Made by a program: the position numbers and the translations under genes. DNA of 10,062 bases from JBAYFX01 sp041666965 (GTDB lineage: Bacteria; Patescibacteriota; Microgenomatia; UBA12405). Every line of letters begins with the position of its first letter. Within the stretch, counting starts at the first letter, position 1. Below are positions 1 through 5,644 of the stretch, piece after piece. Location: the NCBI GenBank assembly GCA_041666965.1, contig JBAYFX010000032.1, forward strand, positions 1-10,062, in the 5' to 3' direction. The notes under the pieces were generated by a model that saw only the letters and a program-made list of their open reading frames with translations, was not told the origin of the DNA and did not search any database.

Positions 1-750
1 CCCAACCGAGACAGAAACTACGAGGTAAAACAGAATAAAGGAATAGAAAATGACAGCGGACCCCTGGAGCATGAACCATTCTTTAAAGCCCCAACGGGAA
101 AGACGGGCAAAGTGGCGGGAGTAGGTGGACTGCTCAAGATCAACATCATGAGTGTCCTGGAGCTTGGCATAATAAACTTCGGTTTTGGTGTTTTGAATAT
201 CTTTGAGGTGGGCATAACGCTCGGTAGTGTAATAGTCAATAAAAAAATAGACACCAATATAGGCAATTTCCATAATAAATACCTGGAAATCGGTGACAAA
301 GAAAATAACGGGAATAGTTAAAAGCGAGACAAAACTATCAATACCAGGCTGGCGAATTAACTTAAGGGTTAGGCAAGTGGCGTCGGAGAAGTTGCGGACA
401 GCTTGAACGGACTCGTGACGCTGGTCGCGGGAATCGGCACGAAGATCTTTAAGAAAATAATTGTGAATGGAAAAGCCAATATTACTAATAGATTCTTCCA
501 ATTTGTAGAGTGACTTTAGACGAAGATAATTATCAAAAACGCGAATGACAAGGATTACCAAAATAAGGGTTAAGATTTCCCGGTAACTGGCGTCGGTTTC
601 AATTAGCCGAATGGTTTGGGAAAAAAGGTAAACCGTAAAGAGGGGCAAAAAGGCAGACAAGAAGCGGATGGTGAACCAAAAAAAGGTGTGGGGCTCCTGG
701 CGCGCCAGCTCGAGGATGAAGAGAATTACTTTGCGGATGCGAGGAGACAT
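1..750 (-). CDS. Polytopic membrane protein, probable ABC exporter transmembrane domain (C-terminus off the window)
   Basis: The minus strand is open from ATG 750 to the left edge, giving 250 codons without a stop; the gene continues outside the window. Five hydrophobic stretches are visible at about residues 24-46, 57-75, 137-153, 155-173 and 229-249. They are separated by long charged segments at about 76-136 and 174-228. Paired helices with long cytoplasmic extensions are the layout of the type 1 ABC exporter transmembrane domain, which is normally followed by a nucleotide-binding domain. That domain, with its Walker A and LSGGQ motifs, would lie outside, so the assignment rests on topology alone. 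The start follows a weak -10-like TAAATT with 7 nt spacing and there is no Shine-Dalgarno. It could instead be another five- or six-helix membrane protein. The substrate cannot be told. Confidence 0.6.
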   Translation of the reverse strand, partial: MSPRIRKVILFILELARQEPHTFFWFTIRFLSAFLPLFTVYLFSQTIRLIETDASYREILTLILVILVIRVFDNYLRLKSLYKLEESISNIGFSIHNYFLKDLRADSRDQRHESVQAVRNFSDATCLTLKLIRQPGIDSFVSLLTIPVIFFVTDFQVFIMEIAYIGVYFFIDYYTTERYAHLKDIQNTKTEVYYAKLQDTHDVDLEQSTYSRHFARLSRWGFKEWFMLQGSAVIFYSFILFYLVVSVSVG

Positions 751-832
751 AAATAATAATTTAAGTTAATAATTCATTATGGAGAAGAAAAGAAAAATTA
801 GCAATTTGGATGGTTAAAAATAATATGGGGCA

Positions 833-841
833 TGTTAATAT
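833..841 (+). promoter_or_regulatory. Extended -10 promoter for the orphan gene at 848
   Basis: TGtTAATAT is an extended -10 element (TGn plus a TATAAT-like hexamer). Six nucleotides separate it from GTG 848, so the transcript should start at or beside the start codon. No good -35 is seen. The site supports a GTG start, because the in-frame codon just upstream of it is a TGA stop. Confidence 0.6.
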
Positions 842-847
842 GCTTGA

Positions 848-1336
848 GTGTGGGCAATTAAATCAGAAATTACAAGTGTGGTAGATGGGAGACTCGTTGT
901 GGTTAACTTGCCCATAAAATGTATGGGTGTTGAGCTGGGGATGAATAAATTAACTGCCACAGCGATGATGCCAAACCTGAGAGAAGCTACGATAAGAAGA
1001 GAAGATTATTTAATAAAACTAAGGTCATATAATTCTTTAACCAAGCCGGAGGAGCAAGAATTTGGATTAGATTATTCACCAAAATTAATGATGGATTATG
1101 AACCAGCTGCCAAAGTAGCAGTTCTTCAACCAAAAACAATAAACGAGATTCGGGTAGGCGTGGGTCAATTGAGATTCACAACACCTGATGGAGATCGAGT
1201 TAGAGTAATAACGAGATGGGGCCAAGCAGAGGCGATTATAGGACCAGACTGGACGTTAGAAACGAATGACGGTCTTGTTGAAATGAGCGTAAGAATGGTC
1301 CAAAGAACAAACGGGGCTAGTCACGGGCAAGAGTAG
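848..1336 (+). CDS. Hypothetical protein, 162 aa, GTG start
   Basis: I do not recognise this protein. It starts on GTG directly after an in-frame TGA, so this is the longest possible start, and an extended -10 six nucleotides upstream supports it; ATG at about 923 is the next alternative. There is no signal peptide or clear membrane segment. Residues 44-85 are charged and look helical. Residues 100-150 read as alternating beta strands (RVGVGQLRF, RVRVITRWG, AEAIIG), suggesting a small beta-rich C-terminal domain. The last 20 bp overlap tail to tail with the minus-strand membrane protein ending at 1317. Like the loci at 4614 and 5061, it is a short single-gene unit on the plus strand among larger minus-strand genes. 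Confidence 0.6.
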   Translation: MWAIKSEITSVVDGRLVVVNLPIKCMGVELGMNKLTATAMMPNLREATIRREDYLIKLRSYNSLTKPEEQEFGLDYSPKLMMDYEPAAKVAVLQPKTINEIRVGVGQLRFTTPDGDRVRVITRWGQAEAIIGPDWTLETNDGLVEMSVRMVQRTNGASHGQE

Positions 1337-2018
1337 AAATCATGGTGTCACGGATGGTATAGCGGGATATTTCTTTGGTGTCCGAACTGTAGTTAAGTTC
1401 ATGAAAGGTGACCAATTTGTCACCCACTACAGCCACAACTCCCCCACCTCCCCCCTGACACTGACCGCCATCATTGGCAATTTGAAGAGCGGGAACTGAA
1501 CCAAAAAGAGAATCAATGTAGAGATAATTACAGGGCTTGACCAAGTCAGCACTTGGTCCTAAGAATTGAACTCTGCGGGAGCCACCACGATAAGGTTCAA
1601 CGGTAATACGGGAGGCAATGACTTGACGGGGATCGGAATAAAAAATACGACAATCAGAATCATCTGAAGGAGGCCGGTTACCAATAAATGCGCTGGTTTG
1701 ACAGATAACTTCAGGAGGAACCATAAATTTTACCCCATCAAGGTGAGCCCAACGCCAGTTAGTGGTAGACAAAACTGGAACTTTGACTAAGGGAGCCGCG
1801 GTGGGAGAGGGAGTAGGAGTTGATGTTGGCGTAGACAGGGCAATTGTTGGGGCTAAGGTAGGAGAAGAAAGAGTGGGAGCAGGAGAAACCGGGGCGGGAG
1901 GCTGAGAGCGAAGATAGATAAAGATGGCGCCATTGAGAATGATGAGGCCAATCAGGAGGGGAATTAAAATTAAAGTTAGACGGGAATAAAAATTGAGAGA
2001 CGGTAAACGCTGTCGCAT
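1317..2018 (-). CDS. Single-pass membrane-anchored protein with Pro/Thr/Ser stalk and four-cysteine outer domain
   Basis: 233 aa. A short basic N-terminus (RQR) precedes one strongly hydrophobic helix at about residues 14-37, ending in YLRSQPP. No cleavage site or lipobox is visible, so it is probably an uncleaved anchor with the rest outside the membrane. Residues 39-76 are almost entirely Pro, Thr, Ser and Ala, a flexible stalk. The outer domain, about 80-233, has four cysteines (106, 123, 163, 187), which could form disulfides, and a run of glycines at 189-193. I do not recognise the domain and cannot assign a function. The start codon lies 5 nt behind a TATAAA box. The gene diverges from thioredoxin reductase, with 26 bp between the two starts, and its 3' end overlaps the plus-strand gene ending at 1336. 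Confidence 0.75.
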   Translation of the reverse strand: MRQRLPSLNFYSRLTLILIPLLIGLIILNGAIFIYLRSQPPAPVSPAPTLSSPTLAPTIALSTPTSTPTPSPTAAPLVKVPVLSTTNWRWAHLDGVKFMVPPEVICQTSAFIGNRPPSDDSDCRIFYSDPRQVIASRITVEPYRGGSRRVQFLGPSADLVKPCNYLYIDSLFGSVPALQIANDGGQCQGGGGGVVAVVGDKLVTFHELNYSSDTKEISRYTIRDTMISTLARD

Positions 2019-2023
2019 AATTA

Positions 2024-2029
2024 TTTATA
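2024..2029 (-). promoter_or_regulatory. -10 box (TATAAA) for the minus-strand membrane protein
   Basis: TATAAA on the minus strand ends 5 nt before ATG 2018, predicting a leaderless transcript. It lies only 3 bp from the opposing -10 of thioredoxin reductase, so one polymerase bound here should exclude the other. Confidence 0.55.
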
Positions 2030-2032
2030 CAG

Positions 2033-2038
2033 TAAAAT
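2033..2038 (+). promoter_or_regulatory. -10 box (TAAAAT) for thioredoxin reductase
   Basis: TAAAAT ends 6 nt before ATG 2045. No Shine-Dalgarno lies in the gap (AGACCC). Any -35 contact would fall inside the first codons of the divergent gene; no good match to TTGACA is seen there. Confidence 0.55.
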
Positions 2039-2044
2039 AGACCC

Positions 2045-3004
2045 ATGGAAAAAGAAATATATGACACAGTAATTGTAGGCTCCGGCCCGGCCGGACTGAC
2101 GGCCGCCATTTATAACGTTCGGGCGGCCTTAAAAACAATGGTAGTAGGCGGCGACCAACCAGGAGGACAACTAACCATAACCACAATGGTGGACAATTTC
2201 CCAGGATTTCCGACGGGAGTAGGAGGAATAAAGTTAATGATGGACATGATGGCTCAGGTGAAAAATCTAGGAGTGGAAATTAAAGGTGGATTGGTAGAGA
2301 AGATTAAACCCACCTCCAACCTCTCCCTGGAACAAGGAGGGGGGTTTGAGGTGCGACTGACGGGAGGGGAAACAATTAATACTAAGGCGGTAATTGTAGC
2401 GACTGGGGCTAAGGCTAAATGGCTAGGGATTCCTAAAGAAAATGAGTTAATCGGCAAGGGGGTTTCGGGGTGCGCGACGTGTGACGGGATGTTTTTTAGA
2501 GACAAAGTGGTGGCAGTAGTGGGCGGGGGCGACACGGCTTGTGAGGACGCTGAATTTTTGGCCAGAATGGCCTCGAGAGTGTACTTAATTCACCGCAGAG
2601 ACCAACTGAGGGCGAGTGTAGCCGAGCAAAAAAAGGTACTCAATAACCCAAAAATTGAGATGATTTGGAACAATGAAGTGGTAGAGATACTGGGAGAAGA
2701 CAGACTAACCTCGATAAAACTAAAGAACAACCAGACAGGAAAGGAAAAAATAATGCCAATAGACGGGTTATTTGTAGCTATTGGCCACATACCAGCCACA
2801 AACTTTGTGGAGGGAGTGGTTGACCTTAAGGAAGAGGGGCAGATAATAAATGGGAAAAATAGCCAATACCCAACCATGACGAGTATGGAGGGGATATTTG
2901 CCGCCGGGGACTGTGTGGACGACGTGTACCGGCAGGCAATTGTGGCGGCCGGGGACGGGTGCCGGGCCGCCCTGGACGCCGAACGGTGGTTGAATCACAA
3001 ATAA
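2045..3004 (+). CDS. trxB: Thioredoxin reductase (NADPH)
   Basis: 319 aa, the usual length of the low-molecular-weight bacterial enzyme. It passes electrons from NADPH through FAD and a redox-active cysteine pair to thioredoxin, in the cytoplasm. The FAD-binding motif GSGPAG is at residues 12-17 and PGGQL at 39-43. The redox pair sits in the canonical CATC motif (Cys143, Cys146). The NADPH-binding fold carries GGGDTA at 160-165 and HRRDQLRA at 183-190, whose basic residues normally recognise the 2'-phosphate. The C-terminal FAD motif AAGDC is at 286-290, followed by RQAIVAAGDG. All catalytic elements are intact. No thioredoxin gene lies in the window, so the partner is encoded elsewhere. It is transcribed alone from a promoter shared with the divergent membrane protein and converges on the regulator ending at 3021. 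Confidence 0.97.
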   Translation: MEKEIYDTVIVGSGPAGLTAAIYNVRAALKTMVVGGDQPGGQLTITTMVDNFPGFPTGVGGIKLMMDMMAQVKNLGVEIKGGLVEKIKPTSNLSLEQGGGFEVRLTGGETINTKAVIVATGAKAKWLGIPKENELIGKGVSGCATCDGMFFRDKVVAVVGGGDTACEDAEFLARMASRVYLIHRRDQLRASVAEQKKVLNNPKIEMIWNNEVVEILGEDRLTSIKLKNNQTGKEKIMPIDGLFVAIGHIPATNFVEGVVDLKEEGQIINGKNSQYPTMTSMEGIFAAGDCVDDVYRQAIVAAGDGCRAALDAERWLNHK

Positions 3005-3020
3005 CAAATTACACGAAAAT

Positions 3021-3311
3021 CTACGATAGAGTAATGGTGAGCTTTTTATTAAGGGCGGTGGCAATTTTTTGAAGTAGAGCTAAGGACGGATTAAAGGACA
3101 TGGTTTCCAAACGGGAGATTACTGCCTGAGTAGTATGGGCAATTTGCGCCAAGTCACGCTGGGAGAGCTTTTGGGCCAAACGGGCTTCAATAAGTTGACA
3201 GGTTAGATTAAACTCGGGTTCGGAATCCTCCCAAGCCTGGCGAAATTCCGGATTCTTGAGACGGTTGGCTAAATCTTTTTTAAAGGAATAAGAGTTATTT
3301 TTTTGGGACAT
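3021..3311 (-). CDS. XRE-family helix-turn-helix protein, HigA-like antitoxin without a visible toxin
   Basis: 96 aa from ATG 3311. A start at 3338 is also possible in frame, but it would overlap the glycosyltransferase gene, while ATG 3311 has a TATCAT box 5 nt upstream, so I prefer 3311. Residues 10-36 form a charged helical lead (NRLKNPEFRQAWEDSE) typical of HigA-type antitoxins. Residues 37-92 form the HTH_3 domain, with helices 2 and 3 around LSQRDLAQIAHTTQAVISRL. In known systems this protein neutralises a HigB/RelE-type mRNA nuclease and represses its own operon. Here the neighbours are thioredoxin reductase, convergent and 16 bp away, and a glycosyltransferase on the same strand, so no toxin gene is adjacent. 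It may be a solitary antitoxin or a plain regulator. Confidence 0.85.
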   Translation of the reverse strand: MSQKNNSYSFKKDLANRLKNPEFRQAWEDSEPEFNLTCQLIEARLAQKLSQRDLAQIAHTTQAVISRLETMSFNPSLALLQKIATALNKKLTITLS

Positions 3312-3316
3312 AAAGA

Positions 3317-3322
3317 ATGATA
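3317..3322 (-). promoter_or_regulatory. -10 box (TATCAT) for the HTH protein
   Basis: TATCAT ends 5 nt before ATG 3311 and lies just past the glycosyltransferase stop codon (3325-3327). The HTH gene could thus be transcribed on its own as well as by readthrough from upstream. Confidence 0.5.
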
Positions 3323-3324
3323 CC

Positions 3325-4542
3325 TTATTGGATATCATTTTTCAAGCCACTGACGGTATCTTTTAAGGGCCAGGGAAATTTCTTTGGTTGGAGTTTTTTG
3401 ATTTTTTTGATAAAAATGGGGGTGGAGAATTCAGCGGCACGGGAGACACAGTTTTTGGGGCTGATTTTTAACTTTTGAAGTTTTTCTAAAGCTTGGGCGC
3501 AGGAAGTGGCGGTTAAGTCAGGGAAAAGTACACCGGTTTTACCATCCATGACCGTTTCGGTGGCTCCCCCTACCCCATAGGCGACAACTGGGCAACCTTG
3601 GGACATAGCTTCAACGGGCATGATGCCAAAATCTTCATTATCGGAACAAAAAATGTAAGCCTTGGCGCCACGATATAATTCATATTTCTGCTCCTGGGTA
3701 ACTTCACCAACAAATTCAACAGTGGGGCCAGCCATGGCCCGTAAATCAGCCCCAATATTGGCAAAATCACGGCCAAAAACTTTAAGGGGAAGTTTTAACT
3801 TATTACAGGCTTCGATGGCTACATCGAAACGCTTGGCCCGGGCAAAGCGACCACCGGTTAAATAGTACGTTGGTGCGCTGGTGGGCTGGAACGCTAGTAC
3901 GCTGGAGCGTTGGTGCACTGGTACTATAGGCGGAGCAATATCGACGGGTGGATTAATAACAATAGATTCGCGACGGTAATACTTTTTGATGCGCCCGGCG
4001 GTGGTGCGGGAGTTGGCAATATACTCATCCACATTTTGGGAATATTTGTAATCTAGAAGACGGAGAAAATGATTGACAAACAAAACAACAGTTCTAACTA
4101 TGGGGTTTTTGGTCCAAACCCGGGCAGTGGGAAGACCATAAAGATAGCGGGGAGGAGTGTGGCAATAACAAAACAACTTGGCTCCCCTCTTATTTAATGA
4201 ATTAGGGAAGTAGGCGCCTGTGGCGGACGTGATAACCAGATCAAAGCCGGAAAAATCAAAAGATTTAAAGGCCAGGGAGGAAATGACCCGAAGAGGACTG
4301 ATGAGACGATTGGCAAAAGGGACAAACCTAAACCAAGACTGACGGATTCGGTGGGACCACTTTTTTTGAAGACGCCCCCGGTGGGGGCCAAAAAAAGAGG
4401 GGCAATAAAGAGAAGTGTAAATTGGGGCGTCGGGGAACATGTCTGACAACGTTTCCAAAACAGATTCGGCGCCACCGTATTCTTTGAGGTAATCGTGAAC
4501 CAGAGCGATTTTAAGAGAACTAGATTTAGAAGGTATGGTCAT
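3325..4542 (-). CDS. Glycosyltransferase, GT4 family (GT-B fold), mannosyltransferase-like
   Basis: 405 aa from ATG 4542. A TTG at 4584 would add 14 residues (MPHRLGFLNPLNYN), but the family begins near KIALVHDYL, so the ATG fits better. It should move a sugar from a nucleotide donor onto a glycan or lipid-linked acceptor at the cytoplasmic face of the membrane. The N-terminal Rossmann domain has GGAE (23-26) and the CHTPPRYLY signature (127-135) seen in WbaZ-like enzymes. The C-terminal donor domain has GGRF with the following Lys/Arg (230-238), FGRD (256-259) and the EX7E pair Glu303/Glu311 within EDFGIMPVEAM. The linker between the domains (about 202-228) is encoded largely by 8-bp tandem repeats. 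The acceptor and sugar cannot be told. A weak -10 (TAAACT) ends 5 nt before the ATG. Confidence 0.9.
   Translation of the reverse strand: MTIPSKSSSLKIALVHDYLKEYGGAESVLETLSDMFPDAPIYTSLYCPSFFGPHRGRLQKKWSHRIRQSWFRFVPFANRLISPLRVISSLAFKSFDFSGFDLVITSATGAYFPNSLNKRGAKLFCYCHTPPRYLYGLPTARVWTKNPIVRTVVLFVNHFLRLLDYKYSQNVDEYIANSRTTAGRIKKYYRRESIVINPPVDIAPPIVPVHQRSSVLAFQPTSAPTYYLTGGRFARAKRFDVAIEACNKLKLPLKVFGRDFANIGADLRAMAGPTVEFVGEVTQEQKYELYRGAKAYIFCSDNEDFGIMPVEAMSQGCPVVAYGVGGATETVMDGKTGVLFPDLTATSCAQALEKLQKLKISPKNCVSRAAEFSTPIFIKKIKKLQPKKFPWPLKDTVSGLKNDIQ
3866..3921 (+). repeat. Degenerate 8-bp tandem repeat array inside the glycosyltransferase gene
   Basis: Seven consecutive 8-nt units are read on the plus strand: tacgttgg, tgcgctgg, tgggctgg, aacgctag, tacgctgg, agcgttgg, tgcactgg. 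The consensus is NNCGYTGG, or CCARCGNN on the coding strand. The flank tactatag (3922-3929) may be an eighth, decayed unit. The array encodes residues 208-226 of the glycosyltransferase, between NPPVD and the YYLTGGRF strand of the donor domain. Because 8 is not a multiple of 3, three units make 8 codons, so the peptide itself does not look repetitive. Confidence 0.8.
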
Positions 4543-4600
4543 ATTGTAGTTTAAGGGATTTAAGAAACCAAGTCGGTGAGGCAATAAAACAAATCTGTTA

Positions 4601-4606
4601 TATAAT
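4601..4606 (+). promoter_or_regulatory. -10 box (TATAAT) for the orphan gene at 4614
   Basis: This is a perfect TATAAT consensus ending 7 nt before ATG 4614, predicting a leaderless or near-leaderless mRNA. No -35 is evident. It lies between divergent genes. Confidence 0.65.
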
Positions 4607-4613
4607 TAACCAT

Positions 4614-4991
4614 ATGAGAATGTCGGAACTTGGGGTTCCAATAAGTGCTGATGAAATTACAGGAGAGTTGGGAGACTTGTCAGACGAGATGACTGCAACA
4701 GTAAGATTAAACTTGGAAACAGCCCAAGCTGTAGCTGAAGCAGGGAGATTGCTCCACAAACCCAGCAACCAAAGAGGTTGCCGCGTTGATACTCTGGAAG
4801 GACCTGAGGGCGTGATGATTGTTTCATTTAATGAAGGAGAAAGAGGTGTGACGCCGGGATCGGTATTTGTATTTTCTGCTAATAGACGGCAACTATTTGA
4901 ATTGAATAACTTTGGTAGAGCAGAAGCCTATGCTCAGACCTGGCCAGTAGAAAGAATGACAACCTTTGCCAGTTTGGCAGCTAAAATTTAA
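4614..4991 (+). CDS. Hypothetical protein, 125 aa
   Basis: I do not recognise this protein. The start at ATG 4614 is chosen because a perfect TATAAT ends 7 nt upstream; ATG 4620 (residue 3) is the only close alternative. Residues 5-48 are acidic and helix-prone (ADEITGELGDLSDEM, then LNLETAQAVAEAGRLL). Residues 55-100 look like a small beta domain (CRVDTLEG, GVMIVSFNEG, SVFVFSANRRQLFEL). There is no signal peptide or membrane segment, so it is probably cytoplasmic. It diverges from the glycosyltransferase and is followed after 69 bp by another orphan locus with its own promoter, so the two are separate units lying in tandem. Confidence 0.65.
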   Translation: MRMSELGVPISADEITGELGDLSDEMTATVRLNLETAQAVAEAGRLLHKPSNQRGCRVDTLEGPEGVMIVSFNEGERGVTPGSVFVFSANRRQLFELNNFGRAEAYAQTWPVERMTTFASLAAKI

Positions 4992-5046
4992 ACAGAGAGG
5001 GTTGGGAGAATCTGACAGAAATTTAGTAATATGGGACACAAACTGG

Positions 5047-5055
5047 TGATATAAT
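5047..5055 (+). promoter_or_regulatory. Extended -10 promoter (TGaTATAAT) for the gene at 5061
   Basis: A consensus TATAAT is preceded by TGn and ends 5 nt before ATG 5061. No -35 match is visible, as expected for an extended -10 promoter. It predicts a leaderless transcript. Confidence 0.7.
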
Positions 5056-5060
5056 TTCAT

Positions 5061-5453
5061 ATGAGAGTAGAACATAAAAGAGTGTGGAGAGAAATTGGAA
5101 GCGAGGGACACGTGGCTCCAAGTGCAGAAACAGAAGCTATGTGGTGGCGCGGGGTTTATGCAGTAACGGATTTTCTTAGAACAATTGACATTGCCGTAAG
5201 AAGATGGGGCGACAACAGCGGCCACTGGAAAAAACCTCCGCTGGAAACTACAAGCGGACGTGTTTGCCGTTTGTACATGATGACCATGGAAACAAAAAGA
5301 GGGACCGACGAGGTGCTGGATTGGGAGACACATTTAAAAATCCTAGAGTATCTATGGGGCCTTTTTGGGAAGAAGAATGTGGTTATGACAGAAGAAATTG
5401 TACACTTTACGGAACGATGGTTAGACACAGGGTATTTTTACCGAAAGATTTAG
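5061..5453 (+). CDS. Hypothetical protein, upstream part of a possibly frameshifted locus
   Basis: 130 aa, not recognised. The start is well supported by an extended -10 with perfect TATAAT 5 nt upstream. It is rich in Trp, Arg and Glu, with a helix-prone N-terminal half (AMWWRGVYAVTDFLRTIDIA at residues 26-45). The frame ends at TAG 5451-5453. A second open frame, displaced by -1, is open from 5189 to 5641 and also looks coding. The two overlap by about 265 nt. Either the gene has undergone a -1 frameshift (mutation, assembly error or programmed slip) and the true product is about 193 aa, or two genes overlap. A run of six A (5229-5234) and a five-T run (near 5360) within the overlap are candidate slip sites. 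Confidence 0.55.
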   Translation: MRVEHKRVWREIGSEGHVAPSAETEAMWWRGVYAVTDFLRTIDIAVRRWGDNSGHWKKPPLETTSGRVCRLYMMTMETKRGTDEVLDWETHLKILEYLWGLFGKKNVVMTEEIVHFTERWLDTGYFYRKI

Positions 5454-5641
5454 TTGTGGTAACTGGATCTTGGAGGGATGAAAGAAGATTTAGTATCGAT
5501 CAACCCGGGTGGTGTGAAGAACTGACCGGTGAAGAGGCGCCAATAATTAGAGAGGAAACGGGTAGGATGGTAGATGCGTTAAGAATTCCGCCTAGAACAT
5601 TTTTGGGAAGACTAGCGCGGGCTTTTCAATCGCAAGCGTAG
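5204..5641 (+). CDS. Hypothetical protein, downstream part of the same locus (-1 frame)
   Basis: This frame is open from 5189 and its first ATG is at 5204; it ends at TAG 5639-5641. The last 63 codons, after the upstream frame has stopped, are the only substantial open reading on this strand and use the codons seen in neighbouring genes (GGA, AGA, GAA). The sequence there looks like a folded domain (RVFLPKDLVVVTGSW, then FSIDQPGWCEELTG) with a helical, basic tail (RTFLGRLARAFQ). No -10 box or ribosome-binding site precedes 5204, unlike the other genes, so it probably depends on the start at 5061. It is not recognised. It converges on the exonuclease gene with 3 bp between the stops. Confidence 0.45.
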   Translation: MGRQQRPLEKTSAGNYKRTCLPFVHDDHGNKKRDRRGAGLGDTFKNPRVSMGPFWEEECGYDRRNCTLYGTMVRHRVFLPKDLVVVTGSWRDERRFSIDQPGWCEELTGEEAPIIREETGRMVDALRIPPRTFLGRLARAFQSQA

Positions 5642-5644
5642 CGA

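Noticed and set aside
18..321. Open frames on both strands (18-299 minus and 112-321 plus)
   Set aside because: They overlap the continuous minus-strand frame 750 to 1, which has a coherent five-helix membrane topology and runs off the edge; the others are shadows.
751..847. AT-rich gap examined for a terminator or small RNA
   Set aside because: It holds the promoters of the two divergent genes and only weak AT-rich inverted matches; no stable GC stem with a U run was seen.
845..847. Possible use of TGA as glycine (code 25, as in SR1/Gracilibacteria)
   Set aside because: None of the recognisable proteins needs a TGA to be read through, and all end on TAA or TAG at family-typical lengths.
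840..884. ATG at 840 as a start near the orphan gene
   Set aside because: Its frame ends in TAG after 14 codons and the ATG lies inside the extended -10 element of GTG 848.
1439..1459. C/T-rich tract and glycine run at the 3' part of the minus-strand membrane protein gene
   Set aside because: It encodes the glycine stretch (residues 189-193) of an otherwise intact frame, so I do not call it a separate element.
3312..3338. Upstream start (ATG 3338) for the HTH protein
   Set aside because: It would overlap the glycosyltransferase gene and place the TATCAT box inside the coding region. ATG 3311 has the same -10 spacing as the other genes.
4543..4584. TTG start at 4584 for the glycosyltransferase
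   Set aside because: It adds 14 residues not expected before the KIALVHDYL strand of the family; ATG 4542 is enough.
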